Below the pieces are notes generated by a model. That model ran no database searches. It was not told where the DNA came from and was given only the letters and a program-made list of their open reading frames with translations. Positions 1-9,225 of a stretch of DNA of 64,000 nucleotides are shown piece by piece. A program made the position numbers and the translations under genes. The stretch is from Shouchella oshimensis. Its GTDB lineage: Bacteria > Bacillota > Bacilli > Bacillales > Bacillaceae_D. The stretch is taken from contig NZ_KV917380.1 in NCBI RefSeq assembly GCF_002019765.1, positions 3,707,836-3,771,835 on the forward strand, in the 5' to 3' direction. Positions within the stretch are counted from its first letter, which is position 1. Each line of letters opens with the position of its first letter.

Positions 1-1951
1 TGCTCTTTCCATCTATCACTTGTACAATTTGATCCATTGTTCGTGCTTGAAATAATAATTTCCGATCAATCTGTTGAAAGGTTTGTTGCAATGTCATAAT
101 GAGGCGGATACGTTCCAAAGAATCTAAGCCAAGGTCAAATTCTAAATCTAGGTGTAAGTCACTTTGATGGAGTTTTCGGTTAAGAATTCCTTCTAGCTTT
201 TCAAGAACAAGCGTCACGTTTTCCGATGATAATGATTGAGGCTGAACATTCTCTGTCTGAAATGAATCCTCCTTTACACTCATGTTGCCGATTGACTTCA
301 ACTGCTCAAGGAAATGGTCCATATGCTGTTCTATATAAGTTGAGCTAAAAAATCCACTATCATAATTCGCTGTAAAAACTAATTCCCCATTGAATTTCTC
401 AACAACAAGATCAATGGCAGCAGGATTTGTGCACGTGTAGGCCTCATAGTCTTCAATGGATAATTCTCCATAGGTTTCTTTAAAATTCGTTTCTCCTACG
501 TAAGATAAATATAAATTTGATTTCAAGCTTGAACGAACAAAGGCTTTTGTCTGTTCAGTCAATTCACCATTCATTAAACGAATGTCATCTTTAGCCATTT
601 GTGCGGCTGTTAAAGCCTGTGCTCGGTCAATACCGTTCGTTAAAGCAAAAAGTAGTTCTTGTTGGATGTGTTGTACGGTTACATGTAGCGGTTCATTAAT
701 AGCATTTTCTTGAAAAGTAAACGCAATATTTTGGGCAAATGTGCCGAACAAATGTGAAGCATCAATGTGAGGGTATGTCTTTCCACCTGTAGGGATATTA
801 ATGGACACATTCCCTTTTTCAGATGATAACTGTTGGATCGTTTTTAAATAAGTCGCTAAAATAACTTCAAATAAAGTTGCGTTCAGTTGCTTCGATTGTT
901 TCATTAAGAGGTGACTAGCGGGTAAGTTTAGTTTTCTTTTCATTACGTTTGTCTTTATATGGCTTTGTTCTTGAACATACAGTCGACTTTCCTCTTGTTC
1001 AAGTGGATTAAATACGTATTTTGCTCTTCCTTGCTTCTTTAGGAATGTTTTTAACTGATCGATTTCTATTTGCTCATTCCACTTGTTTAAGCTGTGAACA
1101 ACTTCATTATACTGATTGACCGTGATGACTTGGTCTTCATTTTCAATAAAGACACCAGCATCATGTTCCTCGTAGATTTCCAATAGCTCCTTAAGAAACA
1201 TTTGATTACTTAAGCCGTCTGAGATGACATGTACAATATGAAGCACGATGGTAAATTGCTGATTGCCTGTTTGTATGACCTTCAATCCGTGCAATGGCCA
1301 TATGGTCAAATCGACGGATGTATTTAAATAGCGTTCATACAATTGATGAAGCCATTGTTCCTTCCCTTTTTCGCTTAACTGTTGAATATCTTCAATCATT
1401 AATTCAGGAGGGGTACAATTAGAGACCGTACTCATCTCCATATTTTCAAAGCTACTTCCTGGTTTATTCATCTTAAACACTGCTTGAAGAGGCGGATAAC
1501 GCTTAATTAAAGCGGCCCAAGAAGACCAAAGCCGACCTAGATCCAACTGGCCGTTCATGGTAACGCTCGAACAGATAGATAAAGTCGAAACGGCTTGTTG
1601 TGAAATAAAAAATGGGTATTGGGCATTAGCAATGGTAATGGTTTGTTCAATTCCTACGTCTTGGAAGCTAGATTCTGCTTCTTCAGTATTTCGAAAAATG
1701 GTAACGATATCCTCTACAGTATCGAGCATAAGTAAGGTATCAAAAGGGTGATTCTTCTCAAATGTCATCAGCTGATCATCAGGTAATAGTGTCATTAATT
1801 CATTCATTAACGTAACCATTTTAATCGAGTCTAACCCCAAATCTGCTTCTAGGTACATATCCATTTCAAGATCTTCGACAACGTGTCCAGTTATTTTGGC
1901 TATTTTTTCGATCACAAGATTTGACTGTGATTGTATCTGCTTCGTGGTCAA
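1..1951 (-). CDS. NRPS-like protein, carrier-condensation-carrier, 3' end outside window
   Basis: The minus-strand frame is open from a TTG at 1951, preceded by GGAGG at 7 nt, to the window edge (650 codons). An upstream ATG is excluded because it stops after two codons. An N-terminal carrier domain has the phosphopantetheine site GLDSI (Ser42). A condensation domain follows at about residues 110-540. Its motif reads VHVISDG, so the catalytic second His (His241) and Asp245 are present but the first His of HHxxxDG is Val. A second carrier domain has GLDSL (Ser611). No adenylation, ketosynthase or thioesterase domain is visible, so loading must come from the missing part or another protein. The family makes peptide or lipopeptide products in the cytosol; this product cannot be named. 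The gene is divergent from the germination operon. Confidence 0.85.
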   Translation of the reverse strand, partial: MTTKQIQSQSNLVIEKIAKITGHVVEDLEMDMYLEADLGLDSIKMVTLMNELMTLLPDDQLMTFEKNHPFDTLLMLDTVEDIVTIFRNTEEAESSFQDVGIEQTITIANAQYPFFISQQAVSTLSICSSVTMNGQLDLGRLWSSWAALIKRYPPLQAVFKMNKPGSSFENMEMSTVSNCTPPELMIEDIQQLSEKGKEQWLHQLYERYLNTSVDLTIWPLHGLKVIQTGNQQFTIVLHIVHVISDGLSNQMFLKELLEIYEEHDAGVFIENEDQVITVNQYNEVVHSLNKWNEQIEIDQLKTFLKKQGRAKYVFNPLEQEESRLYVQEQSHIKTNVMKRKLNLPASHLLMKQSKQLNATLFEVILATYLKTIQQLSSEKGNVSINIPTGGKTYPHIDASHLFGTFAQNIAFTFQENAINEPLHVTVQHIQQELLFALTNGIDRAQALTAAQMAKDDIRLMNGELTEQTKAFVRSSLKSNLYLSYVGETNFKETYGELSIEDYEAYTCTNPAAIDLVVEKFNGELVFTANYDSGFFSSTYIEQHMDHFLEQLKSIGNMSVKEDSFQTENVQPQSLSSENVTLVLEKLEGILNRKLHQSDLHLDLEFDLGLDSLERIRLIMTLQQTFQQIDRKLLFQARTMDQIVQVIDGKS

Positions 1952-2122
1952 AACATTCCCTCCTTCGTTATCTTAAGGATGAGCATACCGTTTTTATGTT
2001 CTACAAACACCGACAAAGGCAATCGTAAAACCGACAAATTAAGACGGACTTCTTTTTAGTCATGCCTTTCCCTGACTAATGATTCTACATTTATGTCATG
2101 GATTTCAACCTTTTTGGTACGT

Positions 2123-2151
2123 GTATAAGATCAAAACTTGGAAACATACTA
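2123..2151 (+). promoter_or_regulatory. Probable sigma-G promoter of the germinant receptor operon
   Basis: GTATA (2123-2127) and CATACTA (2145-2151) are separated by 17 bp, matching the forespore sigma-G pattern. Transcription would start near 2158, just before the AAGGGGG ribosome binding site and the ATG at 2178. Germinant receptor operons are classically sigma-G dependent, so motif and gene content agree. This also argues against the upstream in-frame start at 2079, which lies before the promoter. Confidence 0.65.
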
Positions 2152-2177
2152 AACCGACTTCCCAAAGGGGGAATACG

Positions 2178-3599
2178 ATGTTTTCAACAGATTTTGAACA
2201 GAACACTGCTCTGTTTCTTCGAACGCTAGGCGATCAATCTGACCTTAACCAAAAGAATGTCTATCTTGCTGGGTTGGAACGAGTTGGGGTTTTTTATTTA
2301 CTTGGGGAATTTGATGATGAAAAGGTTAACCGTTCACTTGATTACATGAATCGTTTAAGTGTTCGTATCTTAAATGAGAGAGATTTAAGACTCGAAGCAA
2401 CAACGCCTCTATTATGTCTAGCTGATTCGACTTTCACAGAGCCGACTTTAGCTGTGTCCTCTCTTTATAAAGGTCAGTGTGTGTTTTTTATGGAGGGAGT
2501 GCCTTTTGCTTATAGTCTTCAACTAAGCAAGCATTTACAAAGAAGCTTGGAAGAATCAACAACTGAAAGAGTGATTAGAGGACCACGTGCATCATTTCTT
2601 GAAGATGCTTCCACCAATATCTCTTTAATCAGACAGTTCGGGGAAGATGAAAACTTAATTACGGCTAAGCACAACATTACGCATAATAAAAAAACAAAAA
2701 CCGTTTATTATATGTACAACAAAGAGATGACTCCTTCTTCAACCATTACTGAAGTTGAACAACGTCTCAAGTCCATCAATCATCCGAATATCGAAGACTC
2801 TGGGAAAATGGAAAGTTTTTTAGATAATTCCCCTATTTACTCCCCTTTCCCACAAATTCAAAGCACTGATCGAATTGATCGGATTTTAGCAGGTTTTGAG
2901 GAGGGTAGAGTCGCTGTTTTTGTTAATGGATCACCGTTTGTCTTTATGGTGCCTACAACGTTTGAACAACAAATGCAAGCCCCGGACGATTATTACGAAA
3001 GATGGATGATTAGCTCTATCATTCGAATCTTACGGTACATCTCTCTTTTTATTACAATGTTTATTGCGCCGATTTACATTGCCCTTGTTTCGTTTCATCA
3101 AGGGTTAATTCCAAACGAGTTGTCCATGACTATTATGAACTCACGCATGAATATCCCCTTTCCAGCTGTAGGAGAAGTGATTCTAATGACACTCTTTATA
3201 GAGCTACTTCGGGAAGCGAGTATTCGTTTGCCTAATCCACTTGGACAAACCATTGGATTAGTTGGCGGCGTCGTCATTGGACAAGCTGTGGTTGAAGCAA
3301 ATTTGGTAAGCTCCATAATGGTTATTGTTATCGCCATTACAGCCATCGCGTCTTTTGCAGTTCCTCTTTACAGCTTAAGCATGTCGTTTAGGATTTTAAG
3401 TATCTGCTCCATTACGCTTGCTTCCACATTAGGATTATATGGCGTCGCTATTTACTTTATTGCGGTAACGATACACCTCTCTAGCTTACATAACTATGGT
3501 GTTCATTACTTCTCTTTTAAATTTTCATTAAAGAGACATGGGATTTATGACCTGATTGTACGTCTTCCAACAGTCTTGAAGGATAAAAGGGGTGTTTAA
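2178..3599 (+). CDS. Spore germination receptor A subunit (GerA/GerKA family)
   Basis: This 473-residue protein is the A subunit of a Ger-type nutrient receptor in the spore inner membrane. The first 270 or so residues are soluble. The C-terminal part carries about five to six membrane segments from roughly residue 280 to 445, with the conserved stretch ELLREASIRLP and the phrase PNPLGQTIGLVGG typical of the family. Start: the ATG at 2178 has an AAGGGGG ribosome binding site and lies behind a sigma-G-like promoter; the frame itself is open back to 2079. It is followed with no gap by the B subunit and then the C subunit, the usual ABC order. The germinant it senses cannot be told from sequence. 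Confidence 0.93.
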   Translation: MFSTDFEQNTALFLRTLGDQSDLNQKNVYLAGLERVGVFYLLGEFDDEKVNRSLDYMNRLSVRILNERDLRLEATTPLLCLADSTFTEPTLAVSSLYKGQCVFFMEGVPFAYSLQLSKHLQRSLEESTTERVIRGPRASFLEDASTNISLIRQFGEDENLITAKHNITHNKKTKTVYYMYNKEMTPSSTITEVEQRLKSINHPNIEDSGKMESFLDNSPIYSPFPQIQSTDRIDRILAGFEEGRVAVFVNGSPFVFMVPTTFEQQMQAPDDYYERWMISSIIRILRYISLFITMFIAPIYIALVSFHQGLIPNELSMTIMNSRMNIPFPAVGEVILMTLFIELLREASIRLPNPLGQTIGLVGGVVIGQAVVEANLVSSIMVIVIAITAIASFAVPLYSLSMSFRILSICSITLASTLGLYGVAIYFIAVTIHLSSLHNYGVHYFSFKFSLKRHGIYDLIVRLPTVLKDKRGV

Positions 3600-4697
3600 A
3601 TGGGTCAAGTCCAAACAAACCACACGATGACAACCTACCAATTAACCGCATCCTTATTATGTGTGCTATTAGGGGTCGGTGTTATGAACTTGCCCCGCAC
3701 CTTAACGGTTGACATCGGAACAGCAGACGGTTGGCTTTCTATCTTATGTGGAGGGATTATCATAACCCTTCAGTATGCCTTCGTTTGTTTTGCCTTTAAA
3801 CAACATAACGTGCATTCCATTGATGAGTACACAACGAAAGCATTTGGTGCTTTTCTGAGCAAAGCGATCTGTCTGCTACTAGCTAGTTATTTTCTTCTTC
3901 TTGGTGGATGGCAAGCTGTTGCGATGAGCGAAATGATTCGCTATTTCCTTTTAGAAAGTACTCCTCATTACGTAACCATCGTAACCATTATTTTGTTATG
4001 CGCGTATGCTGTCTACTATTCCTTACCGACAATTGTGCGAGTGGCGTGTTTCTTTTTACCACTGACCGTCGTCGTTCTTTTTTTAGTCTTATTGATAGGG
4101 TTTAAAGATGCATCAATTTTAAACATCCGGCCTGTTGCACCAAAGGGGATGCTCCCTATTTTGCTTAATAGTAAAAATGGGCTTCAATCGTTTCAAGGCA
4201 TTGAAATGATCTTTATCCTACTAGCTTCTATTCAAAAGACGACACGACCAATTAAAGCTGGCGTAGGAGCGTTATTGTTTTCCACACTGCTCTATATTTT
4301 GACTTACATTATTGTTGTCGCTACTGTGGGAACCGTAGAAGTTCAACTGTTGACTTGGCCAACTATTACACTGACCCATGCATCAGAAAGTAGCCTACTC
4401 TTTACCGAAAGAGCAGATTCTTTTCTTATCACCACATGGATTCTACAGTTTTTCCTAACCAGTTTGTTTACCCTTTATAGTGCTGTTTTTCTTTTGAAAA
4501 AGGTCTTTCCGATTTCGAGGAACTGGCTCATTCCACCAGCAACTATCACTATGATTGGTCTCGCTTTATGGCCACAAACAATCGATGACATTACAAAAGT
4601 ATCCGAATATCAACAATTTGCGTTTGTTTCATTCTTTTTTGTTCTTCCGATTGCTTGTTATGCTTTGGTTTCTTTGAGAAAGAAGGCTCGCCTATGA
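3600..4697 (+). CDS. Spore germination receptor B subunit (GerB family permease-like)
   Basis: This 365-residue, almost wholly hydrophobic protein has about ten membrane segments. It belongs to the GerB family of the amino acid-polyamine transporter superfamily. The N-terminal MNLPRTL stretch and the QSFQGIEM region around residue 200 fit this family. In known receptors the B subunit binds the germinant. The ATG follows directly on the stop codon of the A subunit, and its own stop overlaps the ATG of the C subunit (ATGA), so the three are translationally coupled. The length is normal for the family. Confidence 0.92.
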   Translation: MGQVQTNHTMTTYQLTASLLCVLLGVGVMNLPRTLTVDIGTADGWLSILCGGIIITLQYAFVCFAFKQHNVHSIDEYTTKAFGAFLSKAICLLLASYFLLLGGWQAVAMSEMIRYFLLESTPHYVTIVTIILLCAYAVYYSLPTIVRVACFFLPLTVVVLFLVLLIGFKDASILNIRPVAPKGMLPILLNSKNGLQSFQGIEMIFILLASIQKTTRPIKAGVGALLFSTLLYILTYIIVVATVGTVEVQLLTWPTITLTHASESSLLFTERADSFLITTWILQFFLTSLFTLYSAVFLLKKVFPISRNWLIPPATITMIGLALWPQTIDDITKVSEYQQFAFVSFFFVLPIACYALVSLRKKARL

Positions 4698-5833
4698 AGA
4701 AGTGGTTTCAATGCGTCTTTATTCTATCGTTACTACAATTAACTGCATGTTGGGACAGCTCAAATATTGAAAGCTTGTCGTTCGTCATGGGCGTAGGCAT
4801 TGAAGTACAGGAAGATCAAGACGATACTATTGGTTTGTTAACTCAACTGTATCTCCCTCTAAGCGATGAAAACATCTCTTCTAGTATTTCTTATCGCAAT
4901 AAGTATTCAACAGGTAATTCCGTCCTCGATGCCATTCGACACTTAGAATTAATTGATCAAGGTATTATGAGTGATCATCAAATGATTCTTGTTTTAGATA
5001 CGGATGCCGTAAAGAAATGGGGAGTGGAGAAGTTAATTAACCAAAAAATTAGAGATGAACGGACAAAGAGAGGCGTTAAAGTGGTTCTAACAACTGAATC
5101 CTTGGGCACCCTCTTTTCCTATCCTAAAGGAAATAATGCATCGCCAACTTCCAAAACGATTAACGATTTAAGTGAAAATAAAGACCGTACCACAGAAATT
5201 CCAGCACCTGTAACACTAGGCTTACTCGCCGACTCAGCCAGTCGTCATCAATCCATCGTATTACCAAACGTCCGTGTGAAAGACGATAATATAATAATCG
5301 ATGGGGGCTATATTGTAAAAAATGGAGAAGAAATGGGGGCGTATGTGTCACCTTATCAAGTGAGCTTGTTAAATTGGCTTACCGGGGATATAGAAGGTGG
5401 GGTTCTTACAAAAATGGTTAATGGTAATCGAACGGTTTACGAGATACTAGACGTACATTTGGACTCAATAGAAACGTCGTTACTACATGATCATTTGCAG
5501 ATTGACATTAAAGTGAGTAGCGACGGACGTCTAGCTGAAAACTGGGACCCAAATGAAGACGCTTATGATGCTCAGTACTTAAAAAAACTAGAAAAAGAGT
5601 TAGAAGCACAACTGACATCGGATATAAAAACGATGATTGATGACTTACAGCACGAGTTCAAAACCGACCCAGTTAACTTTCAGCAATATGTTAAGATTCA
5701 ACACTATGACTTTTGGGAAAAAAAGCACAGCGATTGGGATACCATTTTTGAACAAGCAGACATTCATTATGAAGTCGATCTTTCCATCATTGACTTTGGC
5801 ACTAGAGGGAAGCGAGCAGAAATACACGAATAG
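4694..5833 (+). CDS. Spore germination receptor C subunit (GerC lipoprotein)
   Basis: This 379-residue lipoprotein has a signal peptide ending in the lipobox LTAC, with lipidated Cys19. The CWDSSNIESL-like start is typical of GerC proteins, which normally read CWDxxEI. GerC is anchored on the outer face of the spore inner membrane and completes the receptor with the A and B subunits. The ATG at 4694 overlaps the gerB stop codon; the longer in-frame extension to 4655 would remove the signal peptide from the N-terminus and is rejected. The gene ends just before a strong hairpin terminator. Confidence 0.93.
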   Translation: MKKWFQCVFILSLLQLTACWDSSNIESLSFVMGVGIEVQEDQDDTIGLLTQLYLPLSDENISSSISYRNKYSTGNSVLDAIRHLELIDQGIMSDHQMILVLDTDAVKKWGVEKLINQKIRDERTKRGVKVVLTTESLGTLFSYPKGNNASPTSKTINDLSENKDRTTEIPAPVTLGLLADSASRHQSIVLPNVRVKDDNIIIDGGYIVKNGEEMGAYVSPYQVSLLNWLTGDIEGGVLTKMVNGNRTVYEILDVHLDSIETSLLHDHLQIDIKVSSDGRLAENWDPNEDAYDAQYLKKLEKELEAQLTSDIKTMIDDLQHEFKTDPVNFQQYVKIQHYDFWEKKHSDWDTIFEQADIHYEVDLSIIDFGTRGKRAEIHE

Positions 5834-5848
5834 CCACACGTTATGAAT

Positions 5849-5885
5849 AAAGAGAAGTCGCTTTTATGACTTCTCTTTATTTTCA
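5849..5885. terminator. Bidirectional terminator between gerC and the VOC gene
   Basis: An 11-bp perfect stem (AAAGAGAAGTC and its complement) encloses an 8-nt loop at 5849-5878, followed by ATTTT on the plus strand. The stem begins with AAA, so it also ends in a T run on the minus strand. It sits between convergent genes. Confidence 0.8.
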
Positions 5886-5903
5886 TAGCTCAAAAAAGAT
5901 GTG

Positions 5904-6290
5904 CTAATCTGGTTTGAATTCGCTCATACATTCAATGGTGTTCCCGTCTGGATCATTTACAAAAACTTGATGAAACCCACTTGTGCTGAACCGCTTTTCA
6001 ATATACGCTACACCTTGATCGTGTAAGTGGCGTACGGTTTCATCAAAATCAGAGACACGAAAGGCAATATGTCTCCTTCTTGTGTGAATAGACGCTTCTT
6101 CTTCCCTCAATTCTAACTGCTTGTCTTCAATTAAATGAAGTTGCTGTTGACCGAGTGCATACCAAGCTCCTACAAACGTAAATGGCGGTCGTTTTATTTG
6201 TTGGAGCCTCAGAGTGTCACTGTAGAACGCTTTTGCTCTTTCAATGTCTTTGACAACAAGACTAACGTGGTGGATACCTGTTAGATTCAT
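5904..6290 (-). CDS. VOC-family (glyoxalase/bleomycin resistance fold) protein
   Basis: This 128-residue single-domain protein opens with GIHHVSLVVKDIERAKAFY, the usual start of the vicinal oxygen chelate fold. It has two beta-alpha-beta-beta-beta halves. Likely metal ligands are His near residue 7, His in HLIE, His in RHIAFRV and Glu in TIECMSE. Members include glyoxalases, dioxygenases and antibiotic-binding proteins; the substrate is not evident. It lies 24 bp downstream of the J-domain-like gene on the same strand, so the two are probably co-transcribed. A GAGGAGG site precedes the ATG. Confidence 0.85.
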   Translation of the reverse strand: MNLTGIHHVSLVVKDIERAKAFYSDTLRLQQIKRPPFTFVGAWYALGQQQLHLIEDKQLELREEEASIHTRRRHIAFRVSDFDETVRHLHDQGVAYIEKRFSTSGFHQVFVNDPDGNTIECMSEFKPD

Positions 6291-6314
6291 ACTGTAACCT
6301 CCTCGTTATGACAA

Positions 6315-7148
6315 TCATTGTAACGTTAATAATAGTTGAAGAGCATTCTCTTTATTTGCTGCGTCTTTTCTGATTGCAGCAATTTGAGTTACATCCTCGT
6401 TTATATCAATTGTATCGTATAGAGAGTGGTAATCCAGCTTCAAACCAACTAATCGTTCTTCTACTTCACCCTCCTCTACTCCATAAACATGGGAGGAAGC
6501 GTAAACGTCTTCATTCACTTGATCATCAATTTCGTCTAACGGTTCAAACATCCCACTTCCAACAAATGTTTGAAAAGATGCCTCATCAAAAATATACAAA
6601 TCAGGTCGTTCCGTTGCCAAGAGAACGGTACTTCTCTGCTGAGCCCCTACATCCAATAAGTTCTCAGTATCAACAGAGTGATAGGTTAACGTCGCATCTA
6701 CCCTATTCCATTCAGGCATCAGCGCCAATACCGATTCCTCAACCACTTCCTCTGCTTCTTCATTCAATCCCGGATGTAGGAACGAACCATAAAACATAAT
6801 CTCTACATTCGCATCTGGTAACGTCGCAAGCTCTTTCCGCTCCTGATAATGGGAATAAATCGTTGATCCCACTGTAAAGAGAACACCTAATCCAATAACA
6901 GCTGCGACTGTATGAATTTTATAATAATAGAAAAAATGACTCACTTTCTCTTTCATTGTATCGTTTTCATGAGTCGGTCCATAGTCGCGATGATTACGAA
7001 TTCGTGTATACGCTTCCGTTTTGTCGTCCAGTGAGATCGATGGGTCTGCCTTTTGTTTGCGAATCCACCGCATGTATTGCTTCTCAATCTCTTCATCCGT
7101 TGCATTCTCGGAAAGGTCTAAACATCGATACGCTTCTTGTAAATTCAT
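6315..7148 (-). CDS. J-domain-like membrane protein of unknown function
   Basis: This 277-residue protein begins with a J-domain-like helical segment (about residues 1-60: LQEAYRCLDLSENATDEEIEKQY). It lacks the HPD tripeptide needed to stimulate DnaK. One membrane segment lies around residues 80-102 (HTVAAVIGLGVLFTVGS), after a short basic stretch. The remaining 170 residues should be outside the cell, with a possible solute-binding-like fold (YIFDEASFQTFVGSGMFEPLDE). I do not recognise a specific function. It precedes the VOC gene in a likely two-gene unit. The start has AAAGGGGG at a good distance. Confidence 0.75.
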   Translation of the reverse strand: MNLQEAYRCLDLSENATDEEIEKQYMRWIRKQKADPSISLDDKTEAYTRIRNHRDYGPTHENDTMKEKVSHFFYYYKIHTVAAVIGLGVLFTVGSTIYSHYQERKELATLPDANVEIMFYGSFLHPGLNEEAEEVVEESVLALMPEWNRVDATLTYHSVDTENLLDVGAQQRSTVLLATERPDLYIFDEASFQTFVGSGMFEPLDEIDDQVNEDVYASSHVYGVEEGEVEERLVGLKLDYHSLYDTIDINEDVTQIAAIRKDAANKENALQLLLTLQ

Positions 7149-7274
7149 AGAGACCCCCTTTATCTTATCTTTATTATAAAGGATGCTCCTTTCTATGATA
7201 AGGCTTTATTGGGCTATTCTTTTACGAAAGGAACTTCTTTTACTGAGTATCTTTTAGGAAATTCTTACTTAATC

Positions 7275-7676
7275 TTATAAGTCGACCATTGCCCCAAATA
7301 ACTGAGAAGCTGTTGTAAAACAAATAAAAGCACATAGCTCTACAATTTGCTCTTCGCTAAATACAGACCTAAGAATAGTAAAATGAGCTTCCCTAATAGA
7401 AGAGCGATCAGTTAGAAATAGCTCGGCAAAGGCCGTAGCTAGCTGAATATCCTCTTCTTTTCCATTTTTAGTCGGCGCACCTTTTGCCATACAATACCGA
7501 CACTTGTTTCCGTATGCGAGTACTCTTCTTACTTCTTCTTTTAATACAGCCGAAAGCGTCGCTTCATTTGTTAGTTCGTCAGCAAGCTCATTCCATTTCG
7601 TTCCCACTTTCGGGCAATGACCTAAAATAGATTGAAATGGGGTTTCTCCTACTTGTGATGGCTGAATATAACTCAT
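7275..7676 (-). CDS. Carboxymuconolactone decarboxylase / AhpD-like protein
   Basis: This 133-residue, all-helical protein carries the AhpD-like signature YGNKCRYCMAKGAP near residues 60-72. The CxxC pair is used for disulfide chemistry in alkylhydroperoxidase-type members. AhpD-like proteins reduce peroxides or act in ring cleavage; with only this signature I infer a redox role. It is transcribed divergently from an Lrp-family regulator over a 119-bp gap, which suggests that the regulator may control it. The ATG has an AGGAG site. Confidence 0.8.
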   Translation of the reverse strand: MSYIQPSQVGETPFQSILGHCPKVGTKWNELADELTNEATLSAVLKEEVRRVLAYGNKCRYCMAKGAPTKNGKEEDIQLATAFAELFLTDRSSIREAHFTILRSVFSEEQIVELCAFICFTTASQLFGAMVDL

Positions 7677-7795
7677 TTATTACTCCTCCTCCCTTTTATT
7701 ATAAAAGGTAATCTAGTCAAAACAAACGACACATGATATGATTTCCCCTATAATAATGAAGCGTTTGAATTGTAATTTAAGAAAGAGGTATTCAA

Positions 7796-8266
7796 ATGAA
7801 AATAGATGAGATTGATCTAAACATTCTTGATGAACTTAAGAAAGATTCACGACAATCCATACGAGAATTATCAAAGAAAGTGAATTTATCTCCTCCTTCC
7901 GTATCCGAGAGAATTAAAAAAATGGAAGAGTCCTCTATCATTGAGGGCTACACACTTCGAATTAATGAAAAAGCACTTGGGCTACCTGTTCAATGTTTAA
8001 TGGACATTACGATAAAAAACGGGAAGTACGGTATCTTTCAAGAAAAAATCGCTACCTACCCTGGCATTTCTTATTGTTACCGAATTACCGGAAGTGCTTG
8101 CTTCTCACTGAAATACAGTACGACTACACTCGAAAAAATTGAGGCATTCATTGCAGACTTTAACTCTGTAGCTACTACATTGACTCACGTAATCTTGTCA
8201 GAAGTTCCAATAAATTGGTCTTACAGCACATTCGATCAAGAACATACTTTCTTAAAGCAAAAATAA
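7796..8266 (+). CDS. Lrp/AsnC-family transcriptional regulator
   Basis: This 156-residue protein has the standard two-part layout. An N-terminal winged helix-turn-helix covers about residues 1-60 (IDEIDLNILDELKKDSRQSIRELSKKV, SPPSVSERIKKME). A C-terminal RAM domain from about residue 65 binds small ligands, usually amino acids, and forms octamers. AAAGAGGT precedes the ATG. It is divergent from the AhpD-like gene, a common arrangement for a local regulator and its target. The ligand is unknown. Its stop lies 5 bp from the end of the convergent HAD gene. Confidence 0.93.
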   Translation: MKIDEIDLNILDELKKDSRQSIRELSKKVNLSPPSVSERIKKMEESSIIEGYTLRINEKALGLPVQCLMDITIKNGKYGIFQEKIATYPGISYCYRITGSACFSLKYSTTTLEKIEAFIADFNSVATTLTHVILSEVPINWSYSTFDQEHTFLKQK

Positions 8267-8271
8267 GTTGG

Positions 8272-9129
8272 CTACTCCGTTACCTGCGTATAATGCTTTT
8301 TCAACATTTCTAAGATCCCTTTCGTATAAGAACCTTTTGTCATCTGTTCATGCTTACTTCGGGCTTCACTCGTCGCATTGCCGACAAGGTACCCATGTTT
8401 CACAAATTTTAATAACTTAATGTCATTGCCACTATCGCCAAAAGCTAGAGTGTCATCAACATGGACCTTAAACCAGTGACACATAAAAGCAGCTACAGCA
8501 TCTTTTCCATTTGCTTCCTTCGGCACAAAATCAACATCATATGCATATTCTGGGTCTCCGGCTTTCGGGTTGCATCGATTGATATTTAATCCTACCCCAT
8601 GTGTAGCGGCAACTTGTTTCATGACATTTATATGATAAGCTGTTAACACACTGGAACGAATAAAATAGTAATAGTTTTTCTTATAAACAGACTGTCCATA
8701 TTGGCTTTGAGAGACCAAATCAATTTGATACATAGTCTTTAGTTCAGACACGACTTCATCAGTCGTTCTTTGGAACTCATAATGGTTCGGAAGTCTTTTC
8801 TTCCAACATTGATTTGGTTCAATCTTTCCATCCATTAGAACATGAAACACCTCTGTTCCTAAATTTGAGCAGATGAAATGGGGAGAGAAACGCATGCCCG
8901 CTTGTTTTACTTTAGACAGTAGCTGACATGTATCACTTCCAGTAATCCAACCAATTTGAAAGCCGTATTGTTGGGAAACCTTATACAAGAAGTCTTCTAA
9001 TTGCTGTATGTCTTTTCTTTGCTCAGCTGTAGATTCATGTGCAAAATAGGTTTCATCAAAATCACAAAACACAAGTGAACGTGTCTGTTTTGGGAATGGG
9101 AATGGTGGTGGAAATTGAATCGTATGCAT
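8272..9129 (-). CDS. HAD-superfamily hydrolase, sucrose-phosphate-phosphatase-like
   Basis: This 285-residue cytosolic phosphatase has the HAD motif I FCDFDETYF with catalytic Asp23 and Asp25. It has a large Cof-type cap, and motif IV GDSGNDIKLLKF near residue 232. Motif II is probably WITGSD. This architecture (class IIB, sucrose-6-phosphate-phosphatase-like) usually removes phosphate from sugar phosphates. The substrate is unknown and no sugar pathway gene is adjacent. It is divergent from a LacI-family gene, which might control it. GAGGAA precedes the ATG. Confidence 0.85.
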   Translation of the reverse strand: MHTIQFPPPFPFPKQTRSLVFCDFDETYFAHESTAEQRKDIQQLEDFLYKVSQQYGFQIGWITGSDTCQLLSKVKQAGMRFSPHFICSNLGTEVFHVLMDGKIEPNQCWKKRLPNHYEFQRTTDEVVSELKTMYQIDLVSQSQYGQSVYKKNYYYFIRSSVLTAYHINVMKQVAATHGVGLNINRCNPKAGDPEYAYDVDFVPKEANGKDAVAAFMCHWFKVHVDDTLAFGDSGNDIKLLKFVKHGYLVGNATSEARSKHEQMTKGSYTKGILEMLKKHYTQVTE

Positions 9130-9225
9130 GAAATGTTCCTCCTCAAGATGATAGAGACACTATAATAGATGAGACCGGTCCCAGGTCAAGGTCGATTTTT
9201 TTTACCTTTTATTCAGGAGGTTACC

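Noticed and set aside
1557-1751. Plus-strand 64-codon frame
   Set aside because: It is a shadow of the NRPS-like gene, which is open across the whole region on the other strand with carrier and condensation motifs.
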